Assembly: GCF_013019105.1 (NCBI RefSeq)
Contig: NZ_BLTE01000026.1
Location: 1 to 34,911, forward strand
DNA: 34,911 bases
Direction of reading: 5' to 3'
DNA from: Fundidesulfovibrio magnetotacticus
Lineage (GTDB): Bacteria; Desulfobacterota; Desulfovibrionia; Desulfovibrionales; Desulfovibrionaceae
A program made the translations under genes and the position numbers. Below the pieces are notes generated by a model. That model had not been told where the DNA came from, did no database searches, and saw nothing but the letters and a program-made list of their open reading frames with translations. Positions 1-5,893 of the stretch are shown here, one piece after another (the stretch's first letter is position 1; each line of letters starts with the position of its first letter).

Positions 1-869
1 GAGTCGCCGGTCTTGGCCAGCTCCACGCACTTGAAGGGGCGCAGGTAGGCCACGGAGCAGCGGTCGGGGTCGTAGACGTAGACGCGGTCGTATTTGGTTC
101 CGGAGTCGTCGTCCTTGGCCAGGTAGCGGTCGATGGTCACCTTCATGCGCCCGAAGGGCGTCTCCAGCACCATCACGGCCATCACCAGGGTCTGTTCCGA
201 GGCGTTGGTGTTCACCGTGATGCGCCCGGCCTGGTTCCAGTTGGCCACCTTGCGCGCCTGCACGGGGCCCACCAGCAGGATGCCCGGCTCGCCGCCGGCC
301 TCGTAGCAGGCCTGGGACATCTCCAGGAACTTGGCCTCGTTGAAGTCGTTGCCCGAGGCGTAGGTGGCGAAGGACTTGTCGTTGGTGGCCACGAAGCCTT
401 CCAGGCCCTTCATCTGGCGCGCGCTGCCGGAGTCGCCCGCCGAGGCGGCGGCGTTGTTCAGGGCCGCGTATTCCAGCTCCGTGTTCAGGTACTTGAGGCT
501 CTTGTCCATCTCGTAGCGGGTCAGGCTCTTGCGCCCGGCCGGGGTCACGGCGTCCAGCGTGCCGGAAATCTTGAAGGAATCCTCCAGGATCTGGCAGTAG
601 TTGGACATGCGCTTGGGCACGATGCGGTCCGTGGCCACGGCGTCGGAGCCTTCGATGGCCTTGTTGGTCCCGGTGGGGGACTTCAGTTCGTCCTCCAGCC
701 ACTCGTGCAGCACGTTGCGGGCCTTGAGGGGCTTGAGCGAGGAAACGAACGGGGTCTTGTGCGGCGTGATGGTCTGGATCATGTTCTCCAGATCCTCGAA
801 GATGGTGTCCTTCATCTCGCGCACGCCGGCGCCGGAATTGGAATAGTAGGACGTGAGGGAATCGGCCAT
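1..869 (-). CDS. Phage major capsid protein, SU10/DUF5309-like (partial)
   Basis: I translated the minus strand from the ATG at 869-867, which follows AAGGAGG at 880-886 with 10-nt spacing. The frame stays open to the window edge, giving about 289 residues with the C-terminus missing. The protein begins MADSLTSYYSNSGAGVREMK and continues with TPHKTPFVSSLKPLKARNVLHEW, a 'trigger/threshold' N-terminus typical of the SU10-type major capsid family (DUF5309). Later landmarks are ALNNAAASAGDSGSARQMKG, ILLVGPVQARKVANW and a C-terminal FGRMKVTIDRYL region, as expected of an HK97-fold shell protein. It would assemble the procapsid. The scaffold-like gene lies 50 bp upstream on the same strand, which is the usual scaffold-capsid order. 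Family assignment is from remembered motif pattern, not a search. Confidence 0.75.
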   Translation of the reverse strand, partial: MADSLTSYYSNSGAGVREMKDTIFEDLENMIQTITPHKTPFVSSLKPLKARNVLHEWLEDELKSPTGTNKAIEGSDAVATDRIVPKRMSNYCQILEDSFKISGTLDAVTPAGRKSLTRYEMDKSLKYLNTELEYAALNNAAASAGDSGSARQMKGLEGFVATNDKSFATYASGNDFNEAKFLEMSQACYEAGGEPGILLVGPVQARKVANWNQAGRITVNTNASEQTLVMAVMVLETPFGRMKVTIDRYLAKDDDSGTKYDRVYVYDPDRCSVAYLRPFKCVELAKTGD

Positions 870-919
870 CGCGGAAGTTCCTCCTTACGCGTGTTACATG
901 TTGAGGGTCGCAGGCGCGC

Positions 920-1846
920 CTAGACTCCGGAGAGTTCCAGGTAGCGCAGCAGATCGCCTTCGCGGGCCTGACCGGCCTTCACGCGGGACTTGAGGGCCGC
1001 CAACTCGGCGGCGTCTCTGGCCCGGGCGGGGCGGTCGTCGTCCAGGACGCCCGCGCGGGCGAGATCGGGGGGGCTCATGCGCCCGGCCACGGCCTGGCGG
1101 ATTCTCGCGCGCGGGTCCGCGCCGCCGGGCTGGGGCATGGGGGTGGGCATTTCACGGTTGACGCCAAGCTCGCTCAGAAGGCCCTCACGGAGATGGCCAT
1201 ACAGTTCGAGGAACGCACCGGGAGTACGTTCAACGGCCTCCATGTAAGGACGCCTCACCTTTACAGGCAGACTGTTGACGTAACCGGAAAGCCTGGTGTA
1301 AATCTCGCCGAACAGCGGGTCCGCCGACTGAAGCACGCTCAGCAGGACGTTGTTGTTGACGTCCTTGCGTTTGGCGCGGCGCGCCATGGCGGCCTGCAGG
1401 GCCAGCTGGCGGTTCTGGACCATGGCCTGCCACTGCATGCGGGCCATGGGGTCCATGGGCGGGGGCGGCACGTCGGGGATGCCGTCGCCGTCCAGGTCGA
1501 TGCCTTCCAGATGATGGGCCATGCCGGGCTGGGCGATCACCGCGCGCAGGATGTCCTGGAAGGGCGGGACGGCTCCGGAGCCGGGCATGGACCGGGGACC
1601 GGGCTGAGCCTGTTGAGCGGGCTGGAACTGTCCGGGAGCGGCCTGGCCCTGCTGGAACCGCATCTGCTGGCCCATGGGGTCGAAACCGGCCTGGGGCTGT
1701 TGCGCGTAGGCTTCGGGGAACTGCGACTCTTCCGGGCTGATGCCGACCGAGACATCCAGGGCCCGCTCGTACCGCAGGCGCTTCAGGGCCTGCTGGTCCG
1801 CCGGGTTCAGGGCCGAGGCGGCTCCTGTGGGAGTGGGGTAAGGCAT
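920..1846 (-). CDS. Phage scaffold-like / capsid-associated protein
   Basis: This 308-aa protein starts at an ATG preceded by a strong GAGGAGG. Residues 45-100 are Gln/Pro/Gly-rich and look disordered. A single calcium-loop-like DLDGDGIPD lies at 117-125, followed by a Pro run and an Arg/Lys/Ala/Gln-rich helical segment. The C-terminus (about 245-308) is charged and helical. I do not recognise a catalytic domain. Position directly before the capsid gene, low complexity and helical charged ends fit a scaffolding or capsid-assembly protein, but this is inferred from synteny. Transcription probably starts about 50 bp upstream in the 68-bp repeat at 1894-1961, and the capsid gene follows in the same operon. 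Confidence 0.6.
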   Translation of the reverse strand: MPYPTPTGAASALNPADQQALKRLRYERALDVSVGISPEESQFPEAYAQQPQAGFDPMGQQMRFQQGQAAPGQFQPAQQAQPGPRSMPGSGAVPPFQDILRAVIAQPGMAHHLEGIDLDGDGIPDVPPPPMDPMARMQWQAMVQNRQLALQAAMARRAKRKDVNNNVLLSVLQSADPLFGEIYTRLSGYVNSLPVKVRRPYMEAVERTPGAFLELYGHLREGLLSELGVNREMPTPMPQPGGADPRARIRQAVAGRMSPPDLARAGVLDDDRPARARDAAELAALKSRVKAGQAREGDLLRYLELSGV

Positions 1847-1893
1847 TCGGGGCTCCTCCTCTGAGGTGGTTTGTTCCCTGGCGTGATTGCCAA

Positions 1894-1961
1894 GGTCCCC
1901 CGAATTCTATGCAGGTAGATTTTTATTTCAGCCCACATAGCGCTATGTGGGTAAAAAGTTG
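1894..1961. repeat. 68-bp direct repeat, copy 1
   Basis: This 68-bp segment is identical, as far as I can read, to 3037-3104. It begins GGTCCCCCGAATTC and ends GTAAAAAGTTG, and contains the perfect 20-bp palindrome CCCACATAGCGCTATGTGGG at 1932-1951. It sits just upstream of the scaffold-like gene on the minus strand. It is much more AT-rich than its surroundings. Sequence identity breaks off sharply on both sides. Confidence 0.95.
1904..1951 (-). promoter_or_regulatory. Candidate promoter with palindromic operator (copy 1)
   Basis: Read on the minus strand, the repeat holds CTGAAA (1931-1926), a 16-nt spacer and TAGAAT (1909-1904), a reasonable sigma70-type promoter. The perfect palindrome 1932-1951 abuts the -35 box. 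Its centre is about 44 bp upstream of the predicted start near 1897, a position typical of an activator that contacts RNA polymerase. It would drive the scaffold and capsid genes. Confidence 0.55.
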
Positions 1962-2041
1962 GGCGAGAGACGAAATTTTTTCAGCTGGCCCTGACGGGCG
2001 TTCGGAGTAAGCCTGACAACCGAGATGACAGCAGGTCAGTC

Positions 2042-2101
2042 ATGGACAGGCTTGTCCGGCGTCTACAAGATGCGGTATTCCAACAAGCAGGAGTCCCATG
2101 A
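2042..2101 (+). CDS. Possible 19-aa leader peptide
   Basis: A 19-codon ORF (MDRLVRRLQDAVFQQAGVP) ends in a TGA that overlaps the ATG of the next small ORF as ATGA. The ribosome site is weak (CAGGT, 6-nt spacing). It is supported only by its exact coupling to the chain of small ORFs behind it. An alternative 49-codon ORF in another frame (2025-2174) overlaps it. Confidence 0.2.
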   Translation: MDRLVRRLQDAVFQQAGVP

Positions 2102-2202
2102 ATCTCAAGACATTCGCCAAGCCACTGATTCTCGAACTCCTCAAATTCGCCATTGGCTTCACGCTTGCATATAAATCCCTGGAATTACTAGGAAAAATCT
2201 GA
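2098..2202 (+). CDS. Small membrane peptide, 34 aa
   Basis: The ATG at 2098 follows CAGGAG with 5-nt spacing. The peptide begins MNLKTFAKPLILELLKFAIG and has one hydrophobic segment at about residues 9-25 flanked by lysines, so it is probably a single-span membrane peptide. The stop TGA (2200-2202) overlaps the next ATG as TGATG, implying translational coupling. Codon and base composition are AT-richer than the flanking genes. Function is unknown; a phage lysis/holin-like or superinfection-exclusion peptide is conceivable but not shown. Confidence 0.45.
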   Translation: MNLKTFAKPLILELLKFAIGFTLAYKSLELLGKI

Positions 2203-2339
2203 TGCGCTGGGAATATCTCGAACTCAACGATGAGCAAACACGCCTCGGGAAGACCATTTCGAAAACAATTGGATGGACAGCACTTGCCTCGTTCAACATT
2301 GCGTACCTGATCAAGCTATACTGCGAATGGGGTAAATAA
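2202..2339 (+). CDS. Small membrane peptide, 45 aa
   Basis: Forty-five residues beginning MRWEYLELNDEQTRLGKTIS; AGGA lies about 9 nt before the ATG. A charged N-terminal half is followed by one hydrophobic segment (about 22-40, GWTALASFNIAYLIKLY). Start and stop both overlap neighbours (TGATG upstream, TAATG downstream), so it is the middle member of a coupled trio. I do not recognise a family. The tight packing and the hairpin that closes the chain are the reasons for calling it a gene. Confidence 0.45.
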   Translation: MRWEYLELNDEQTRLGKTISKTIGWTALASFNIAYLIKLYCEWGK

Positions 2340-2443
2340 TGCAGATCAAACGCCTTCTCACTGGCATAGCATATTATTTTGCCATATCGTTCCTTTATTT
2401 AGGCGCATACATTAAATTTGCCTCAATCTCTTGCGTTCGATGA
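2339..2443 (+). CDS. Small membrane peptide, 34 aa
   Basis: The ATG overlaps the preceding TAA as TAATG. The peptide begins MQIKRLLTGIAYYFAISFLY and is almost wholly one aromatic-rich membrane span after a short basic start. The stop at 2441-2443 is followed at once by a strong hairpin (2444-2467), which marks the end of a transcript. No family recognised. Confidence 0.45.
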   Translation: MQIKRLLTGIAYYFAISFLYLGAYIKFASISCVR

Positions 2444-2467
2444 CCGGGCGCTCTGGTGAGCGCCCGG
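2444..2467. terminator. Bidirectional hairpin terminator candidate
   Basis: CCGGGCGCTC (2444-2453), loop TGGT and GAGCGCCCGG (2458-2467) form a perfect 10-bp stem. It starts on the base after the stop of the last small ORF and lies 8 bp from the stop of the convergent minus-strand gene at 2475. There is no clear T-tract on either side, so efficiency is uncertain. Confidence 0.65.
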
Positions 2468-2474
2468 CATCTAC

Positions 2475-2876
2475 TTAAGGCAGAGACGGAGCATCCCCCC
2501 TGATTCGATCGAGATCGTCCTCCGTGAGATAATGGTTGGCAGGAGTCTGTGTGTTCTCCAGATAGGTTTCAGCGGCCAACGCAGCACCCTCTCCCATACC
2601 CAAAGCCCCGGCCAGGTTCTTCGTCCCTGCCAACGTTGCAGCGGCAGTTGCCGCAGCAGCCGCTCCTGTCCCTTCCTTGATTTCTTCATGGGTTCTCGGT
2701 CGCATCTCCGCCTGATCGGCAGTGGTCACGAACTCGAATCCCTTGGGCGGGGTATCCTGCGGTCTGCTCAAAGCGTCCTTGACCCAACTGAACGCGCCTA
2801 TGTAACCGGCTAACCCTCCGACTTTTCGCCCGAGCCTTCCCAACTGTGCCTCTCCGTGTTGATTCAAGAGTCCCAT
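2475..2876 (-). CDS. Small phage-region protein with Ala/Gly-rich segment
   Basis: I take the ATG at 2876 (MGLLNQHGEAQLGRLGRKVG), which has AGGAG with 6-nt spacing; two in-frame ATGs lie upstream (2882 and 2927). The product has 133 aa. A Gly-rich N-terminus with a weak hydrophobic stretch (GGLAGYIGAF) is followed by an acidic linker, then an Ala/Gly-rich helix-prone segment (AAAAATAAATLAGTKNLAGA) that could insert in or lie on a membrane. The C-terminus is acidic and mentions no known motif. The repeat copy at 3037-3104 places a promoter about 165 bp upstream. Its role is unknown; a virion or lysis-related minor protein is possible from context. Confidence 0.6.
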   Translation of the reverse strand: MGLLNQHGEAQLGRLGRKVGGLAGYIGAFSWVKDALSRPQDTPPKGFEFVTTADQAEMRPRTHEEIKEGTGAAAAATAAATLAGTKNLAGALGMGEGAALAAETYLENTQTPANHYLTEDDLDRIRGDAPSLP

Positions 2877-2878
2877 TT

Positions 2879-2995
2879 TCATCTCCTGCTGCTGGGGTTG
2901 CGGGCACATGGAGAGTCGGCATCCCACGGATGCTCCCCCTCCGGCCGTCCGGCCCCTCGCTCGTACAACGCACAGAAGCGCCAGGTTGCCTCCAT
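2879..2995 (-). CDS. Possible 38-aa leader ORF
   Basis: An ORF beginning MEATWRFCALYERGAGRPEG ends two bases before the ATG of the 133-aa gene at 2876. Its ribosome site is weak (AAGG). It lies between the repeat-borne promoter and that gene, so it could be translated from the same message, but nothing besides position supports it. Confidence 0.2.
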   Translation of the reverse strand: MEATWRFCALYERGAGRPEGEHPWDADSPCARNPSSRR

Positions 2996-3036
2996 GCCCT
3001 TGACCGGCGGAGCGGCCGGGCCTTCTCAGTGCCCAG

Positions 3037-3104
3037 GGTCCCCCGAATTCTATGCAGGTAGATTTTTATTTCAGCCCACATAGCGCTATGTGGGTAAAAA
3101 GTTG
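3037..3104. repeat. 68-bp direct repeat, copy 2
   Basis: Exact second copy of 1894-1961, offset by 1143 bp, with the palindrome at 3075-3094. It is the right-hand limit of the phage-like region: the next recognisable gene (3234) is an ordinary lipoprotein. Confidence 0.95.
3047..3094 (-). promoter_or_regulatory. Candidate promoter with palindromic operator (copy 2)
   Basis: Same architecture as the first copy: CTGAAA (3074-3069), 16-nt spacer, TAGAAT (3052-3047), with the perfect palindrome abutting the -35 box upstream. It points at the 133-aa gene on the minus strand and predicts a start near 3040. Confidence 0.55.
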
Positions 3105-3233
3105 AAAATTCCTTTCTCCGGTTCCTGCCCGCTTTTCCGGCCTGCGCGGGTTGATCAAACGCGCCGTCGATGCCACTATCGGACTGCGGCGGCCCGCCAG
3201 GGCCGCGTACACCCCAGACATCCAGGAGCTTCC

Positions 3234-3494
3234 ATGCGCGCCCTCGCCATCCTCTGCCTGCTGGCCCTCGTGGCCTGCGCCCCCGCGAAAAAGCCTTCCT
3301 TCGACGCCGCCGACGCCAACAAGGACGGCAAGATCTCCCTCCAGGAGTTCAAGAACCTTTTCAAAAGCTCCGCCCAGGACAAGGCCGAGGAGCAGTTCAA
3401 CCGCTACGACGCCAACCGCGACGGCCTCTTCGACGGATCGGAGTACGACCTCTGGAATCAGGTCGGCTCCGACGACAGCCTGCGCCAGTGGTAG
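3234..3494 (+). CDS. EF-hand lipoprotein
   Basis: An 86-aa protein. The ATG at 3234 has CAGGAG 5 nt upstream. The N-terminus MRALAILCLLALVAC is a lipoprotein signal with lipobox LVAC, so Cys15 would be lipidated and the mature protein anchored on the envelope. Two canonical EF-hand loops follow: DANKDGKISLQEF (27-39) and DANRDGLFDGSEY (59-71), with Asp/Asn at positions 1, 3 and 5 and Glu at 12. The pair should bind Ca2+. Such small calcium-binding lipoproteins are common in this group with no defined partner. It is isolated, with a short GC hairpin (3503-3521) behind it. Confidence 0.8.
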   Translation: MRALAILCLLALVACAPAKKPSFDAADANKDGKISLQEFKNLFKSSAQDKAEEQFNRYDANRDGLFDGSEYDLWNQVGSDDSLRQW

Positions 3495-3825
3495 CGGCTT
3501 CGCCCGCGCGGTGAGCGCGGGCGCGTCCTTGAACGCGCCCCGCCGCGCGATCTGCCAGCGGCGGAGGCCTCTTCCGGCCGGTGCGCGCGACCTGGACAGT
3601 CGCGCAGACCGCCCTGGGGACGCCTCCTCGCGAATGTGACGGCCAGCCAAGGAGCCAACGGCGGGGGGGGGAGACCGACGCCTCCTCACGAACCAGGCGA
3701 CCGGGGCTGTCCTGCAGTGGTGATTGATTCCGCAAGGGCAGGAGGGCATCCGCACGCCGGACAGGCGCGCCGGATGGCCCGGCATCGGATCGCGGGGCCT
3801 GAAGGGATCGCAGCCGACCGGGGCG
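3495..3825. other. 331-bp intergenic region
   Basis: No convincing gene on either strand; open frames here are extensions of antisense frames from the neighbours. Two small perfect hairpins are visible: CCCGCGC/GCGCGGG (3503-3521, 5-nt loop) and GCGCGAC/GTCGCGC (3585-3605, 7-nt loop). Neither has a T-tract. They lie between convergent genes and may act as weak terminators. Confidence 0.5.
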
Positions 3826-4548
3826 TCAGTCCCTGGCCAGCACCAGCACGTCCGCCCGGGCGGCCCCGGCGGCGGCCAGCGCTCGGCAGCAGGCCTCCAG
3901 GGTTGCGCCCGTGGTCATCACGTCGTCCACCAGGAGCACGCGACGCCCCCGGACGGACTCGGGCCTGGCCTCGAAGGCTCCGCCCAGGTTCTCCAGGCGC
4001 TCCCGGGCCTTGAGCTTGCTCTGGGGACGGGTGGCGCGCGTCTTGCGCAGCGCCTCCGGGTCCATCGGTGCGCCCAGGCCCGCGGCCACGCGCCGGGCCA
4101 GCTCCAGGCTCTGGTTGTAGCCTCGTCGCGCCAGACGCCAGCGGTGCACCGGCACGGCGGCCACCACCTCGGGGGCCGGGTCCAGGCCGCCCGGCCGCGC
4201 GGCGTGCAGGGCGTGGGCGTGCAGCAGAAGCTCCCCGGCCAGATGCAGCCCGGCCAGACGCCCTCCGAACTTGAGCCCCAGCACCAGATCGCGCAGCACG
4301 CCCCGGTATGCCCCGTAAAAACCCGCCGTGCTCCACGGACGCGGGCGCGTCCGGCATTTCCCGCACAGCCCCGGCGTCTGGGCGTCCATCTCCGTGAGCG
4401 CCGCGCAGCCGGTGCAGAAGCCCCCCAGACGCGGGCGAAGCTCCCCGGCGCACTCCCCGCACAGCCAGGGGCCGCCGGTCACGGCCCCGCACACCTGGCA
4501 GCGCGTCCCGGCCAGGGCGCGCAGGGCCTCACGCAGCCGGAGGATCAC
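3826..4548 (-). CDS. comF: ComF family phosphoribosyltransferase-like protein
   Basis: A 240-aa protein with the ComF plan. An N-terminal zinc-ribbon-like part has Cys pairs CQVC, CGEC, CTGC and CGKC (about residues 17-65). A central YRGVLRDLVLGLKFGGR motif follows, and a C-terminal PRTase domain carries VPVHRWRLARRGYNQSLELA and the PRPP loop VLLVDDVMTTGATLEA. ComF is needed for DNA uptake in transformable bacteria, and homologues occur widely without shown competence. The ATG overlaps the stop of the upstream flavin reductase gene (ATGA at 4545-4548), so it is the last gene of a three-gene operon. Length fits the family (about 230-245 aa). Confidence 0.88.
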   Translation of the reverse strand: MILRLREALRALAGTRCQVCGAVTGGPWLCGECAGELRPRLGGFCTGCAALTEMDAQTPGLCGKCRTRPRPWSTAGFYGAYRGVLRDLVLGLKFGGRLAGLHLAGELLLHAHALHAARPGGLDPAPEVVAAVPVHRWRLARRGYNQSLELARRVAAGLGAPMDPEALRKTRATRPQSKLKARERLENLGGAFEARPESVRGRRVLLVDDVMTTGATLEACCRALAAAGAARADVLVLARD

Positions 4549-5153
4549 GTCCTGGACGCCTCCCAGGCCCGGGCCGCGTAGGCGCGCAAAAGCTCGTGCG
4601 CCGCGCCGTCAGCCTCCAGGTCGCCCGGCCCGTCCAGTCCCTTGAGGCACAGCGGCTCGCCCAGGGTCTTGCCCAGGGGCAGGAAGAAGTACTTGAGCGT
4701 GAGCAGCGCCCCCTCGAAGAGCCGCTCGCCCCGCGTACGCCCGGCCACCAGGCAGGCCAGGGCGCGTCCCGGCGGCAGCGCGGCCAGGGCCGGGTCGTGC
4801 GCCTCGCGCAGGGCGTAGAAGCGCTGCGCGCGGTCGATGAAGCCTTTGAAGCGCCCCGGGAGGTGGTAGAAGTAGATGGGCGAGGCCGCCAGCACCAGGG
4901 GCGCGGCCAGGATGCGCGCGAACGCCTCCTCGGTCCGGTCCCGGCGCTCCAGCACGCAGCGGTGCCCCGGCGAGCGGGCGCAGGCCTGGCACCCCAGGCA
5001 GGGCAGGAGGTCCAAGTCGCGCAGGGCGAGGATCTCGGGGTCGGCCCCGGCGTCGGCCAGGCCCCGGGCCAGGAGCCGCGCGGCCTGGTCGGTGTTGCCG
5101 CCCGCGCGGGGGCTGCACGCCAGGATCAGGGGACGGCCGGGCGCGGGATGCAT
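4545..5153 (-). CDS. Flavodoxin-fold NAD(P)H-dependent oxidoreductase
   Basis: A 202-aa protein of the NADPH-dependent FMN reductase / iron-sulfur flavoprotein type. It begins with beta-strand LILACSPRAGGNTDQAARLL, the FMN phosphate-binding loop. CLGCQAC and a further Cys (GHRC) at about 52-69 are the compact cysteine cluster seen in Isf-like members. ASPIYFYHLPGRFKGFIDRA contains the flavin-contacting PIYF/W motif. It would transfer electrons to small acceptors in the cytoplasm; the substrate is not predictable. It starts 7 bp after the MBL gene and overlaps comF by 4 bp. Confidence 0.82.
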   Translation of the reverse strand: MHPAPGRPLILACSPRAGGNTDQAARLLARGLADAGADPEILALRDLDLLPCLGCQACARSPGHRCVLERRDRTEEAFARILAAPLVLAASPIYFYHLPGRFKGFIDRAQRFYALREAHDPALAALPPGRALACLVAGRTRGERLFEGALLTLKYFFLPLGKTLGEPLCLKGLDGPGDLEADGAAHELLRAYAARAWEASRT

Positions 5154-5160
5154 CGGGGCG

Positions 5161-5787
5161 TCAGCGGGCGAAGTCGCTGAAGTAGGGGTTGTGCAGCTTC
5201 TCCTGGGTCACGGTGGTCTCTGGTCCGTGGCCGGGATAGAGCACCGTCTCGCCCGGCAGGGTGAAGAGCTTCGAGCGCACCGCCTCCAGGAGCGTGTCCA
5301 GGCTGCCGCCGGGGAAGTCCGTGCGGCCGATGGAGCGGTAGAAGAGCACGTCGCCGGTGAAGGCGACCCCGGCCTTGGGGAAGTGATAGGTCAGGCTGCC
5401 CGGGGAGTGCCCAGGGGTGGCCAGCACGCGGCAGGGCTGGCCCAGGAGCTCCGTCTCGCCCTCGGCCAGGTCCTGGAAGGCGTAGGGATTGAGCCTGGGC
5501 AGGCCCATGAAGCCGCCCTGGCCCAGTTCGGAGTCCAGAAGCACGCGGTCCGCCGCCCCGGCGTGCACCGTGGCCCCGGTGGCCTCAGCCAGGGCCTTCA
5601 CCCCGTAGGCGTGGTCGAAGTGCAGGTGGGTGAGCAGGATGTGCGTGAGCGTCGCTCCGCAGCGCTCCAGGTGGCGCAGCATGGGCGCGGGATCGCCCCC
5701 CACGTCCACGGCCACGGCCGAGGCCCCTTCCACGGCAAGGTAGCTGTTGGTCTCCAGGGGTCCAAGGGAATACATCTCGACCTGCAT
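5161..5787 (-). CDS. MBL-fold hydrolase, glyoxalase II-like
   Basis: I start at the ATG at 5787 (MQVEMYSLGPLETNSYL), which has GGAGGAGC in front; a start 15 codons upstream has no ribosome site. The protein has 208 aa with the metallo-beta-lactamase metal motif THLHFDHAYG (His54, His56, Asp58, His59). GHSPGS, FTGDVLF and YPGHGPETTV supply the remaining metal ligands. The N-terminal GPLETNSYL and the overall size match single-domain hydroxyacylglutathione hydrolase-like enzymes that cleave thioesters; the exact substrate is unknown. First gene of the MBL-flavin reductase-comF operon. Confidence 0.85.
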   Translation of the reverse strand: MQVEMYSLGPLETNSYLAVEGASAVAVDVGGDPAPMLRHLERCGATLTHILLTHLHFDHAYGVKALAEATGATVHAGAADRVLLDSELGQGGFMGLPRLNPYAFQDLAEGETELLGQPCRVLATPGHSPGSLTYHFPKAGVAFTGDVLFYRSIGRTDFPGGSLDTLLEAVRSKLFTLPGETVLYPGHGPETTVTQEKLHNPYFSDFAR

Positions 5788-5858
5788 GCGCTCCTCCAGA
5801 CGGGAATGACGTTCCACCGGCGCATAGCCCATGCGGCCCCGCCGGGCAAGCGCGCCCC

Positions 5859-5893
5859 TTGCCGAGGCCTTGCCGCCGGGCTAGAGTCCGGCC
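5859..5893 (+). promoter_or_regulatory. Promoter for the GGDEF-TPR gene, leaderless arrangement
   Basis: TTGCCG (5859-5864), a 17-nt spacer and TAGAGT (5882-5887) lie directly before the ATG at 5894. Only six bases separate the -10 box from the start codon, so transcription should begin at or next to the A of ATG. No Shine-Dalgarno sequence is visible. Confidence 0.5.

Noticed and set aside
1894-3104. 68-bp repeats as attachment sites of a 1.1-kb mobile element
   Set aside because: No integrase or transposase lies between them, and each copy sits in promoter position for a minus-strand gene, so shared regulation explains them better. Not fully excluded.
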